Part shown: positions 1-4,868 of the stretch, piece after piece | Layout of the letters: every line of letters starts with the position of its first letter | How positions within the stretch are numbered: position 1 is the stretch's first letter | From: K189A clade bacterium | GTDB lineage: Bacteria > Pseudomonadota > Gammaproteobacteria > Pseudomonadales > Azotimanducaceae | Assembly: GCA_007571095.1 (NCBI GenBank) | Contig: RKSB01000201.1 | Span: forward strand, 1 to 6,245 | Direction of reading: 5' to 3' | DNA: 6,245 nt | The notes under the pieces: model-generated | Told to the model about the DNA's origin: nothing | Seen by the model: only the letters and a program-made list of their open reading frames with translations | Databases searched by the model: none | Made by a program: the position numbers and the translations under genes

Positions 1-78
1 GCCGCCACACCTGAAACCAGACGAATCTATGATGCACTCGGCTTAAGTCTCTCAGATGTTCCCTATGCACTGAACTGA
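1..78 (+). CDS. C-terminal end of an unidentified protein (partial)
   Basis: The frame is open from the first base and ends at a TGA at 76-78, giving 25 residues that include ETRRIYDALGLSLSDVPYAL. A short amphipathic tail with an IYxALGL pattern resembles the ends of some IS transposases, but 25 residues are too few to assign a family. The start and most of the gene lie outside the window. No terminator hairpin follows the stop. I am fairly sure this is a real reading frame and unsure of its function. Confidence 0.45.
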   Translation, partial: AATPETRRIYDALGLSLSDVPYALN

Positions 79-268
79 TCCTGTAACCCGTTTAAGGCCA
101 GCAAACGCCATCGTTCAGGAGAAAAGATCACCCAAGTCAGGAAATATGACGACTCCTTAAACCCTCACCCTTCCAGCATGTCCCCTTATACATTCAGCTG
201 ACCATCCGGCCAGCCGAAAAAGCCTTGTAGTGCCTAGTGAATTTTTCAAGGTAAATAAAATCAATGAC
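79..268. other. Intergenic stretch without a recognisable gene
   Basis: Only very short reading frames with no ribosome binding site occur here on either strand. I see no rho-independent terminator, no tRNA-like cloverleaf and no direct repeat of the downstream elements. It separates the end of the left-hand gene from the secB relic and is probably decayed flanking sequence. Confidence 0.5.
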
Positions 269-338
269 TTAAGAGACCAGACCGTCGAAGTCAAGAAGGT
301 CAATCGCCGCCAGCTTCATTGGAGGCTAACCGCCTTTC
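269..338 (-). pseudogene. Diverged relic of the secB 3' end
   Basis: Read on the minus strand, this stretch gives KGG-stop-PPMKLAAIDLLDFDGLVS and then a TAA at 269-271. The intact SecB at 3106-3597 has KGGYPPMTLAAIDFEALYS at the same place. The match includes the KGG, PPM, LAAID and DF(D/E)xL elements of the SecB C-terminal signature. The tyrosine codon has become TAG, and three codons (LLD) appear inserted. Upstream of KGG (higher coordinates) the similarity fades at once. Codon differences are more numerous than in the downstream fragments at 2381-2633 and 2812-2964, so this copy is older or comes from a different secB allele. The similarity is visible in the sequence; its history is inferred. 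Confidence 0.6.
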
Positions 339-445
339 TCTCACGGCTGAGGCTGGCCACGGACTAGTCTCAGACAGACTCAAATCGCAATCATTTGACG
401 GCTGTACTCTCAAAGCCTTCGCCCGAAAGCCATAGGTGCAGGGCT

Positions 446-490
446 ATGCGTAGCATCATGTCGGCCATTCAATCGGAGGATATGTCATGA
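446..490 (+). pseudogene. Short peptide resembling the start of a Vsr-type endonuclease (possible relic)
   Basis: This frame reads MRSIMSAIQSEDMS and then TGA. Vsr mismatch endonucleases usually carry an N-terminal segment of the form RSxxMSxIxSKDT before the catalytic part, and MSAIQSEDM resembles it. Vsr genes often neighbour DNA methyltransferases, though typically cytosine-5 enzymes, unlike the one downstream. The frame stops after the motif, and its TGA overlaps the next ATG at 487. A match over about ten residues can arise by chance, so this is only a suggestion. Confidence 0.22.
475..480 (+). promoter_or_regulatory. Strong ribosome binding site of the 16-codon ORF
   Basis: GGAGGA lies six bases before the ATG at 487. 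It is among the best Shine-Dalgarno matches in the window, yet it serves a reading frame of only 16 codons. Confidence 0.5.
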
Positions 491-537
491 CGCAAGCACA
501 TACCAGATTGCTTACGGGACAGTTGGCAGGCGATTAG
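487..537 (+). CDS. 16-residue ORF upstream of the methyltransferase, possible leader peptide or gene stub
   Basis: The frame ATG 487 to TAG 535-537 encodes MTQAHTRLLTGQLAGD. It has a strong, well-spaced ribosome binding site (GGAGGA at 475-480), and its ATG overlaps the TGA of the preceding frame, as in coupled genes. It ends 56 bases before the methyltransferase ATG. Many restriction-modification operons start with a small controller gene, but 16 residues cannot form such a protein and no helix-turn-helix is visible. It could be a leader peptide setting downstream expression, or the first codons of a gene truncated when the methyltransferase module became joined here. No known family is recognised. 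Confidence 0.3.
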   Translation: MTQAHTRLLTGQLAGD

Positions 538-578
538 AGTATGCTAATTTGAGTCTGGAATTGACGGACAAATCAGCT

Positions 579-583
579 GGAGG
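579..583 (+). promoter_or_regulatory. Ribosome binding site that fixes the methyltransferase start
   Basis: GGAGG lies ten bases before ATG 594. The alternative in-frame TTG at 549 has no such site, and starting there would add 15 residues with no family feature, so ATG 594 is preferred. Confidence 0.6.
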
Positions 584-593
584 ATGCACAAGT

Positions 594-1523
594 ATGAAGT
601 GGATATCCAGACAGGATTGCAGGGAGGCAATGAAGTCAATACCGGCAAACCAAGTATCCATGATCCTCACCGACCCGCCCTATTTCATGGATGGCATGGG
701 AGATGACTGGAACCACGACAAACTAAAGGCCAAAACCAGAAAAGCGGGAGTGATTGGCTCGCTTCCTGTCGGCATGAAGTTTGACCGTGAGCAAGGCAAG
801 AGGTTGCAAGAGTTTCTCGCACCCATAGCGGTTGAATGGATGCGGATACTGAGGCCCGGCGGTTTTGTGCTGTGTTTTTCGCAAAATCGTTTATCACATC
901 GAACCGCCATCGCCATCGAGGATGCCGGCTTCGAGATAAGGGATATGCTGGTATGGAAGTACGAAGGGCAGGCAAAGGCTTTTACACAGGAACATTTTGT
1001 CCGCAAGCGCAACATATCGGAAAAGGAAAAGACGCGCCTCATCGAGAAATTGTCTGGACGCAAAACGCCGCAACTCAAGCCCCAGAGCGAATTGATTGTT
1101 CTTGCACAGGCACCGCGAGATGGCACATTTGTTGACAACTGGGACAAGTGGCTAACCGGTTTAATCGACGCTTCCGCCCCTCACATTGAACCCGACAGAT
1201 TTCCGGGTACTGTCATGCCGGTAAGCAAGCCGAGGGAAAGGTACGGACACATGACAGCCAAGCCGGTTGAGTTGTTGCGTCACCTGATTAGACTATTCAG
1301 CCATGAAGAGTCATTGATATTCGACCCATTCACTGGATCCGGTTCGACCGGAGAGGCGGCGAGGCTGGAAAAACGCAAATTCTACGGCGTTGAAATTGAC
1401 CCTCTGATGGCTGAGACGGCTGAGAAGAGAATCGAAGGTTGCCTTGATGAACATGCCAGATTACAAAAAGATGCAAAAGGCATGGCTGGAACTGAGAAAA
1501 ATTCACTCAGAATATCTGGATGA
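594..1523 (+). CDS. Type II DNA methyltransferase, beta class (N6-adenine or N4-cytosine)
   Basis: This 309-residue protein transfers a methyl group from S-adenosylmethionine to an exocyclic amino group in DNA, protecting sites from the partner nuclease. Catalytic motif IV, DPPY, is at residues 27-30, near the N-terminus. A LRPGGFVLCFS strand follows at about 86-96. A variable region that would hold the target-recognition part lies at about 125-215. The HMTAKPVELLRHLIRL segment is at 219-234, and the cofactor motif DPFTGSGSTG at 244-253 is followed by GVEID. DPPY before the FxGxG motif defines the beta class. All key motifs are intact and there is no frame break, so it is probably active. The target sequence cannot be read from the protein. 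The last 77 bases overlap the start of the endonuclease gene, as expected for a coupled restriction-modification pair. The charged tail after residue 282 lies in that overlap. Confidence 0.9.
   Translation: MKWISRQDCREAMKSIPANQVSMILTDPPYFMDGMGDDWNHDKLKAKTRKAGVIGSLPVGMKFDREQGKRLQEFLAPIAVEWMRILRPGGFVLCFSQNRLSHRTAIAIEDAGFEIRDMLVWKYEGQAKAFTQEHFVRKRNISEKEKTRLIEKLSGRKTPQLKPQSELIVLAQAPRDGTFVDNWDKWLTGLIDASAPHIEPDRFPGTVMPVSKPRERYGHMTAKPVELLRHLIRLFSHEESLIFDPFTGSGSTGEAARLEKRKFYGVEIDPLMAETAEKRIEGCLDEHARLQKDAKGMAGTEKNSLRISG
1434..1438 (+). promoter_or_regulatory. Ribosome binding site of the endonuclease gene, inside the methyltransferase
   Basis: GAAGG lies eight bases before ATG 1447, within the 3' end of the methyltransferase gene. 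It supports ATG 1447 over TTG 1444 (five bases away) and ATG 1453 (fourteen bases away). Confidence 0.5.
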
Positions 1524-2164
1524 GTGCGGAGTAAAGATACCGAACTGCAACAACTTTTCTGACACGAATCAAAGCATATGGCTGGCCTGCCTTTTGCTGA
1601 ACAGGGGCAGGCTCGTGCACAAAAGCGAGATTTCTGAGGTTACTCAGCACTTCAGTCCGAATGCCGGCCCCGACCAGCAAGTCAGGCATCTGAAACGGCA
1701 AGGTTGGAAGATTGGCGATAAAGCAGGGTGGCATCAGTTAGATCCGTATGATATTTCGTCAGAATTTGTCAATGAGTCTGAGCGTAAAAGGGCTGTTCTC
1801 AGTTCATCCGACTTCAATGACTTGAAAAGGGCGTACGAATTTCGTTGTGCTACTTTGTGCTACTTGTGGAGCCGAAGAAGGTCAAGCATCCCCTCGATAT
1901 GGAGACGCAGAAATTAAATTACAGAAAGGTCATCACGACCCTGCTGGGCTTGGAGACGACATCGAAAACATCATTCCTCAATGTCAGTACTGCAACAGGG
2001 CATACATAAACGATTTTGTTTTTGACGGAAAAGGCCGAGTGCATTCAATAGCTTCTGTTGAGCCAGTTAAAAGGGCACGAAAGGAGGTCCAGAAAAAAGT
2101 GCTTGACTGGCTGACCAGAAACAAAGCGGGCGACTCAAGAAAAAAAGAGAAAGGGGCTGCGTAA
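1447..2164 (+). pseudogene. HNH-type restriction endonuclease, frameshifted by a 10-bp tandem duplication
   Basis: Two overlapping frames are the halves of one gene. The first runs from ATG 1447 and stops at 1917 after 156 residues. The second continues to TAA 2162-2164. Removing one copy of the ten-base repeat at 1846-1865 joins them exactly (EFR followed by CATCGAE) into a 235-residue protein. Its N-terminal half (about residues 40-100) looks like a winged-helix DNA-binding region. The C-terminal half is an HNH zinc-supported nuclease: CATC at 134-137, GHHDP at 158-162, N171 with PQC, and CQYCN at 176-180. These match the Cys4 zinc site and histidine-metal active site of HNH restriction enzymes. 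The gene overlaps the methyltransferase by 77 bases and is therefore very likely its partner nuclease. As it stands, the product would end with an out-of-frame tail and lack the whole catalytic part. Confidence 0.8.
1846..1865 (+). repeat. Exact 10-bp tandem duplication that breaks the endonuclease gene
   Basis: The ten bases tgtgctactt occur twice in a row with no mismatch. With one copy the codons read TGT GCT ACT TGT GGA (CATCG), the zinc-binding knuckle of the HNH domain. With two copies the frame shifts by one. Lack of divergence between the copies points to a recent event, and slippage could reverse it. Confidence 0.9.
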
Positions 2165-2208
2165 ATGATTCGGCACAAAGCCAGTGCGACCGCCCCAAAG
2201 GGCCATAC

Positions 2209-2380
2209 GCCGAGTAGCATTGGCGCGCCGCTTTTACAAAACTTTCACGAAAGCCGGTTGAGAGAAAGGAGCACCGCATAAAGCCCGAAACAGCGGAGGC
2301 CTGAGACCACAAAACGGCCGAGATAACGGACGAGTGTCTTGCCGGAAAGGCTGACTATGGAAGAAAAGTGCTCCCCGCTC
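2209..2380. repeat. Repeat unit X, copy A (about 170 bp)
   Basis: This stretch, from gccgagtagcattgg to gtgctccccgctc, recurs at 2635-2811 with about 90% identity by eye. Most differences are transitions, plus a four-base length difference near 2352. It lies between the endonuclease gene and a secB 3' fragment. On the minus strand a peptide containing GFMRCSFLSTGFRESFVKAA can be read in both copies, but the indel changes what precedes it and no start or ribosome binding site fits. I treat it as noncoding or decayed sequence. The ends show no convincing terminal inverted repeats, so a mobile element is not demonstrated. Confidence 0.7.
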
Positions 2381-2633
2381 ACTTCAGTGAGTCACCGAGC
2401 CGTCTGAAGAATCGACCAGGCTGATGGATTTTCTCCGACCCTTCTTCAAGGCAGCCGAATACAGGGCAAGTCTATTGCCGCCAACGTCATCGGAGGATAG
2501 CCACCTTTCAGCATGAGATTGTCCAGAAGCTCACGGGCATAAGGAAACAATATCGCAGGACAGTCGATGGCCAGTACCCGTTTGAGTTGATCCCCCTCCA
2601 TATCCTGAATCGAAAACACGCCAGCCTGCGAAA
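2381..2633 (-). pseudogene. secB 3' fragment, copy A
   Basis: This matches the intact secB at 3103-3359 with only a handful of substitutions and one four-base deletion. On the minus strand it starts within SQAGVFSIQD and runs through the CPAILFPYARE and KGGYPPMTLAAID signature. At 2467/2468 the four bases present at 3190-3193 of the intact gene are missing, so the frame shifts after AAID and ends at LPCIRLP-stop. The first 80 or so codons are absent, replaced by repeat unit X copy B. It has no promoter or ribosome binding site of its own. An ATG at 2644-2646 arises only from the junction and encodes a 66-residue hybrid unlikely to be made or functional. Confidence 0.85.
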
Positions 2634-2634
2634 T

Positions 2635-2811
2635 GCCGAGCAGCATTGGCGAGCCGCTTTTACAAAACTTTCACGAAAGCCGGTTGAGAGAAAGGAACAC
2701 CGCATAAAGCCCGAAACAGCGCGGGCCTGAGGCCACAAAACAGCCGAGATAATGGACAAGTGCCTTGCAAGAAAAGCTAGGGTAGCGATGGAAGAAAAGT
2801 GCTCCCCGCTC
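2635..2811. repeat. Repeat unit X, copy B (about 175 bp)
   Basis: This is the second copy of the unit at 2209-2380, in the same orientation and again followed by a secB 3' fragment on its right. Its left junction with secB fragment A falls inside the sequence gcgaaatgccgag. The X-plus-secB compound repeats with a period of about 426-431 bases. It shows the same lack of a supported gene as copy A. Confidence 0.7.
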
Positions 2812-2964
2812 GCTTCAATGAGCCGCCGGCGAAAGAATCGACCAGGCTGATGGATTTTCTCCGGCCCTTCTTCAAGGCAGCCGAATACAGGGCAAGTCTA
2901 TTGCCGCCAACGTCATCGGAGGATAGCCGCCTTTCAGCATGAGATTGTCCAGAAGTTCACGGGC
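2812..2964 (-). pseudogene. secB 3' fragment, copy B
   Basis: This matches the intact gene at 3103-3264 and carries the same four-base deletion as copy A (after 2893). Near its 3' end it also has a further five-base loss and several substitutions (cgcttcaatgagccgcc in place of the intact stop region). It is shorter on the gene's 5' side, ending inside the ARELLDNL segment, where it joins unrelated sequence. The shared deletion shows that copies A and B descend from one already broken fragment, not separately from the intact gene. Confidence 0.82.
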
Positions 2965-3091
2965 GTCTCGTAAACTCAGTCTGACGTTTTTGGCAGAACA
3001 GGTTGCTGGAGAGAGTCGGTTTCTCGCGCTGTTCGTTTGCCGCCAGTTTGAAGAAGGTCAAGGCTTCGGATACCTGGTTTTTTGAATCCAT
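2957..3091 (-). CDS. 44-residue ORF downstream of secB, probably truncated by the repeat
   Basis: The frame from ATG 3089-3091 reads MDSKNQVSEALTFFKLAANE and continues through SNLFCQKRQTEFTRR to a TGA at 2957-2959, which lies inside secB fragment B. The last few residues are therefore encoded by repeat sequence, and the original C-terminus has probably been lost. It starts 15 bases after the secB stop on the same strand, so it could have been the next gene in that operon. No clear ribosome binding site precedes it; the region is occupied by the palindrome at 3091-3108. I do not recognise a family, and it may be a noncoding remnant. Confidence 0.3.
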   Translation of the reverse strand: MDSKNQVSEALTFFKLAANEQREKPTLSSNLFCQKRQTEFTRRP

Positions 3092-3108
3092 GAAGTACAG
3101 GTACTTCA
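3091..3108. repeat. Perfect palindrome at the secB stop codon
   Basis: TGAAGTAC-AG-GTACTTCA is an eight-base perfect inverted repeat around two bases. It covers the secB stop codon (3106-3108) and touches the first base of the following ATG. No U-run follows in either direction, so it is not a standard terminator. The secB-derived homology in the duplicated copies begins within this palindrome (position 3103). Confidence 0.6.
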
Positions 3109-3597
3109 GTGAGTCACCGAGCCGTCTGAAGAATCGACCAGGCTGATGGATTTTCTCCGACCCTTCTTCAAGGCAGCCGAATACAGGGCTTCAAAGTCTA
3201 TCGCCGCCAACGTCATCGGAGGATAGCCGCCTTTCAGCATGAGATTGTCCAGAAGCTCACGGGCATAAGGAAACAATACCGCAGGACAGTCGATGGCTAG
3301 TACCCGTTTGAGTTGGTCCCCCTCCATATCCTGAATCGAAAACACGCCAGCCTGCGAAAACTCAAGATCGCAGCGAACTTTCGAGTCGTCCTCGTGGCGA
3401 ACCGTAACCTTGAACTGAAGTGACACCTCATACAACTCTGGCTCCAGAGCATGATTTCGGCTGGATACATCAATTCTGATGACGGGGTTTCCGGACTTTT
3501 TGCCCGTTGCAGGTCGATTAGACTCAAGCCGGATTTGCTTGACATACACTCGCTGGATGCCGAGTCGCAAAAACTGCTTGCCTGCCAACTCGTCCAT
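3106..3597 (-). CDS. secB: SecB-family protein-export chaperone
   Basis: SecB is a cytoplasmic tetrameric chaperone that keeps preproteins unfolded and hands them to SecA. This 163-residue protein has the family layout: IQRVYVKQIRLE near residues 14-25, a YEVSLQFKVTV strand at 56-66, GVFSIQDMEG at 84-93, CPAVLFPYARE at 104-114, then PPMTLAAIDFEALY. These line up with E. coli SecB throughout, and the length is normal (about 155). The tail after residue 140 is unusual: it is basic (AALKKGRRKS), whereas canonical SecB tails are acidic or neutral and help contact SecA. It may therefore be a specialised paralogue. ATG 3597 is preferred to TTG 3600 because GAGAGG lies six bases upstream. The gene has its own promoter, lies 82 bases downstream of djlA, and its 3' half has been copied at least twice downstream. 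Confidence 0.88.
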   Translation of the reverse strand: MDELAGKQFLRLGIQRVYVKQIRLESNRPATGKKSGNPVIRIDVSSRNHALEPELYEVSLQFKVTVRHEDDSKVRCDLEFSQAGVFSIQDMEGDQLKRVLAIDCPAVLFPYARELLDNLMLKGGYPPMTLAAIDFEALYSAALKKGRRKSISLVDSSDGSVTH

Positions 3598-3636
3598 CAA
3601 CGGCCTCTCTCAACCCACACGCTGTTCTCTACAGCA

Positions 3637-3665
3637 ATTATCTGCCTCTAAACCAGGAAACTCAA
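3637..3665 (-). promoter_or_regulatory. Sigma-70-type promoter of secB
   Basis: On the minus strand, TTGAGT (3660-3665) and GATAAT (3637-3642) are separated by 17 bases. They match the consensus at four and five of six positions. Transcription would start near 3630, leaving a leader of about 33 bases with the GAGAGG site. secB need not depend on djlA transcription. Confidence 0.6.
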
Positions 3666-3679
3666 ACACAGCGTATTCT

Positions 3680-4453
3680 TCAGGCAGCATCCGCACAGCA
3701 GGTCTTGAGTGTCTCGTAAGCCTCGGTGATACGTTGCGTCTTTCTGTTGGCCAGCTCGACCATCTCTTTCGGCAAGCCTTTGGCAATCAGTTTATCTGGA
3801 TGGTTTTTGGCAATCAGCCGGCGGTAGGATTTCTTCACTGCCGCAAAACTTGCACCCGGCTCCAACCCAAGGGTCTTGTAAGCGGTGTTGATTCTCGACT
3901 CGGCCTTGCTCTTGCCATCGTAAGGATTCTCCCACCCCAACTGCGCCTTGACGGCTTCCTCTATACGGCGAAACAGCGTTTCCGAGAAGCCAAGCTGCCC
4001 GGCAATATAGAGCAACAGCCTTCGTTCGTCGAAAGCCATCTCGCCATCAGCCAGTGCAACATAGACCTGTATCTCCATAAAGAGCTGCAAAACCTGAGGC
4101 CTGTACAGGCCCGCCCGGCGCAGACTGGCCAACATACCCCCGAGATCAAAATCTGGCTGTTTGCCCTGATTAAAAAAGTGCTTGGCCTGCTCGCGAGCGG
4201 CGGCATCCATCTGAAACTGATCCATCACTCGAGTCGCCGTCAGTATTTCCTCTCTCGTCACTCGACCATCCGACTTGGCGATATGCCCCATGACGGAAAA
4301 AGCGGCTTCAAAAAAGGAGCGGGAAAAGGATTGAGTGGCAGAGACCCTGCCAGCCAGCAGGCGAGGTAGAAACCAGCCGGCACCAAGGCCCAGAATCAAG
4401 CCCCAGAAGCCACCGAATATGAGACCCATAAGCCCGAGCAGGAGCAGATACAT
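3680..4453 (-). CDS. djlA: DjlA-type membrane-anchored J-domain co-chaperone
   Basis: DjlA is an inner-membrane co-chaperone that stimulates the DnaK ATPase; in E. coli it affects the Rcs envelope-stress pathway. The 257-residue protein has the full family layout. A glycine-rich membrane segment lies at residues 2-29 (FGGFWGLILGLGAGW), similar to the dimerising transmembrane helix of E. coli DjlA. A TerB-like helical domain follows at about 48-165 (VMGHIAKSDGRVTREEI, ADGEMAFDERRLL). The C-terminal J domain at about 190-252 has TLGLEPGASFAAVKKSYRRL, the essential HPD at 218-220, and KGLPKEM, nearly identical to the E. coli segment. Length is close to the E. coli protein (271). An in-frame TAA directly before ATG 4453 fixes the start. 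It is divergent from rmuC and lies upstream of secB. Confidence 0.95.
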   Translation of the reverse strand: MYLLLLGLMGLIFGGFWGLILGLGAGWFLPRLLAGRVSATQSFSRSFFEAAFSVMGHIAKSDGRVTREEILTATRVMDQFQMDAAAREQAKHFFNQGKQPDFDLGGMLASLRRAGLYRPQVLQLFMEIQVYVALADGEMAFDERRLLLYIAGQLGFSETLFRRIEEAVKAQLGWENPYDGKSKAESRINTAYKTLGLEPGASFAAVKKSYRRLIAKNHPDKLIAKGLPKEMVELANRKTQRITEAYETLKTCCADAA

Positions 4454-4487
4454 TTAGAGTTTCTTCGCCAGAGTCTGTGTAGCACAA

Positions 4488-4516
4488 AGTCTACATTGCC
4501 CGTAAGCCAACAACAA
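4488..4516 (-). promoter_or_regulatory. Candidate djlA promoter
   Basis: On the minus strand, TTGTTG (4511-4516) and TAGACT (4488-4493) are 17 bases apart, giving a start near 4481 and a leader of about 28 bases before ATG 4453. The match is moderate (three and four of six). No other candidate in the region fits better. Confidence 0.35.
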
Positions 4517-4600
4517 ACAATCCTGTCCGAAAACCCGAAAAATCCTCTTTATAGGGCATCCTCTTTACTCGCTGTCGAGAAGTGCTCTCCTGCTCTCTCT

Positions 4601-4630
4601 CATCAAGGCCACGAACATCAAGGCCACGAA
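4601..4630 (+). repeat. Exact 15-bp tandem repeat in rmuC copy 1
   Basis: catcaaggccacgaa occurs twice in succession at 4601-4615 and 4616-4630. It duplicates the ribosome binding site region in the upstream copy only; copy 2 has a single version (4853-4867). Being 15 bases long, it keeps the frame. Confidence 0.9.
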
Positions 4631-4674
4631 TGCGGACTTTCACGCACTCTGTCCTGCTCATACTGGCACGGTGA
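4630..4674 (+). CDS. 14-residue ORF coupled to an upstream start of the rmuC frame
   Basis: ATG 4630 encodes MRTFTHSVLLILAR and ends at TGA 4672-4674, which overlaps an in-frame ATG (4674) of the long rmuC reading frame as TGATG. An AAGG lies six bases before the ATG. This arrangement permits translational coupling and could yield an RmuC form extended by 65 residues. It may equally be an accident of the decayed duplicate. There is no sign of selection on the peptide itself. Confidence 0.25.
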   Translation: MRTFTHSVLLILAR

Positions 4675-4797
4675 TGGCTACGATCAGTCTGAGAGCTTTC
4701 CTGTTGGGCTATCGCAGTCAGAACAGGCTGGCCAACACTCTGCAGGACCAGTTCTCGGCTCATTGGCCGAAAACTGACAAAGGCCGTCAGTTGTTTC

Positions 4798-4825
4798 TTG
4801 AATCTGGAACACCCTCTTTTATAGA
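4798..4825 (+). promoter_or_regulatory. Candidate rmuC promoter
   Basis: TTGAAT (4798-4803) and TATAGA (4820-4825) are separated by 16 bases, each matching four of six consensus bases. Transcription from near 4832 would leave a leader of about 37 bases containing AAGG at 4857-4860. The -35 lies in the last bases of copy 1 and the -10 at the start of copy 2, so the duplication itself may have reshaped this promoter. Confidence 0.4.
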
Positions 4826-4868
4826 CTGTAGGCAAGTATTCTCCTGTTTATTCATCAAGGCGACGAAT

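Noticed and set aside
2165..2281. A 38-codon ORF starting right after the endonuclease stop (TAAATG)
   Set aside because: It has no convincing ribosome binding site, runs into repeat unit X and is not preserved at copy B, so it is probably chance.
2067..2312. Minus-strand frame shared by both X copies with GFMRCSFLSTGFRESFVKAA
   Set aside because: Conservation follows from the nucleotide duplication. Adjacent sequence differs between the copies, there is no ribosome binding site, and no family was recognised.
2249..2387. Minus-strand peptide in unit X copy A reading SLSGKTLVRYLGRFVVSG
   Set aside because: The frame has no start signal and is broken in copy B by a four-base length change, so it is not supported as coding.
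2209..2964. Possible CRISPR or short-repeat array
   Set aside because: There are only two long units of about 430 bases containing secB sequence, with no short regularly spaced repeats or spacers.
2957..3597. Toxin-antitoxin-chaperone locus built on SecB
   Set aside because: No toxin or antitoxin gene lies upstream (djlA is there), secB has its own promoter, and the downstream ORF is a stub without a recognised toxin or antitoxin motif.
3479..4369. A 296-codon plus-strand open frame across the djlA and secB region
   Set aside because: It lies antisense to djlA and the 5' end of secB, which have clear family motifs on the minus strand. It has no family features and is a shadow frame.
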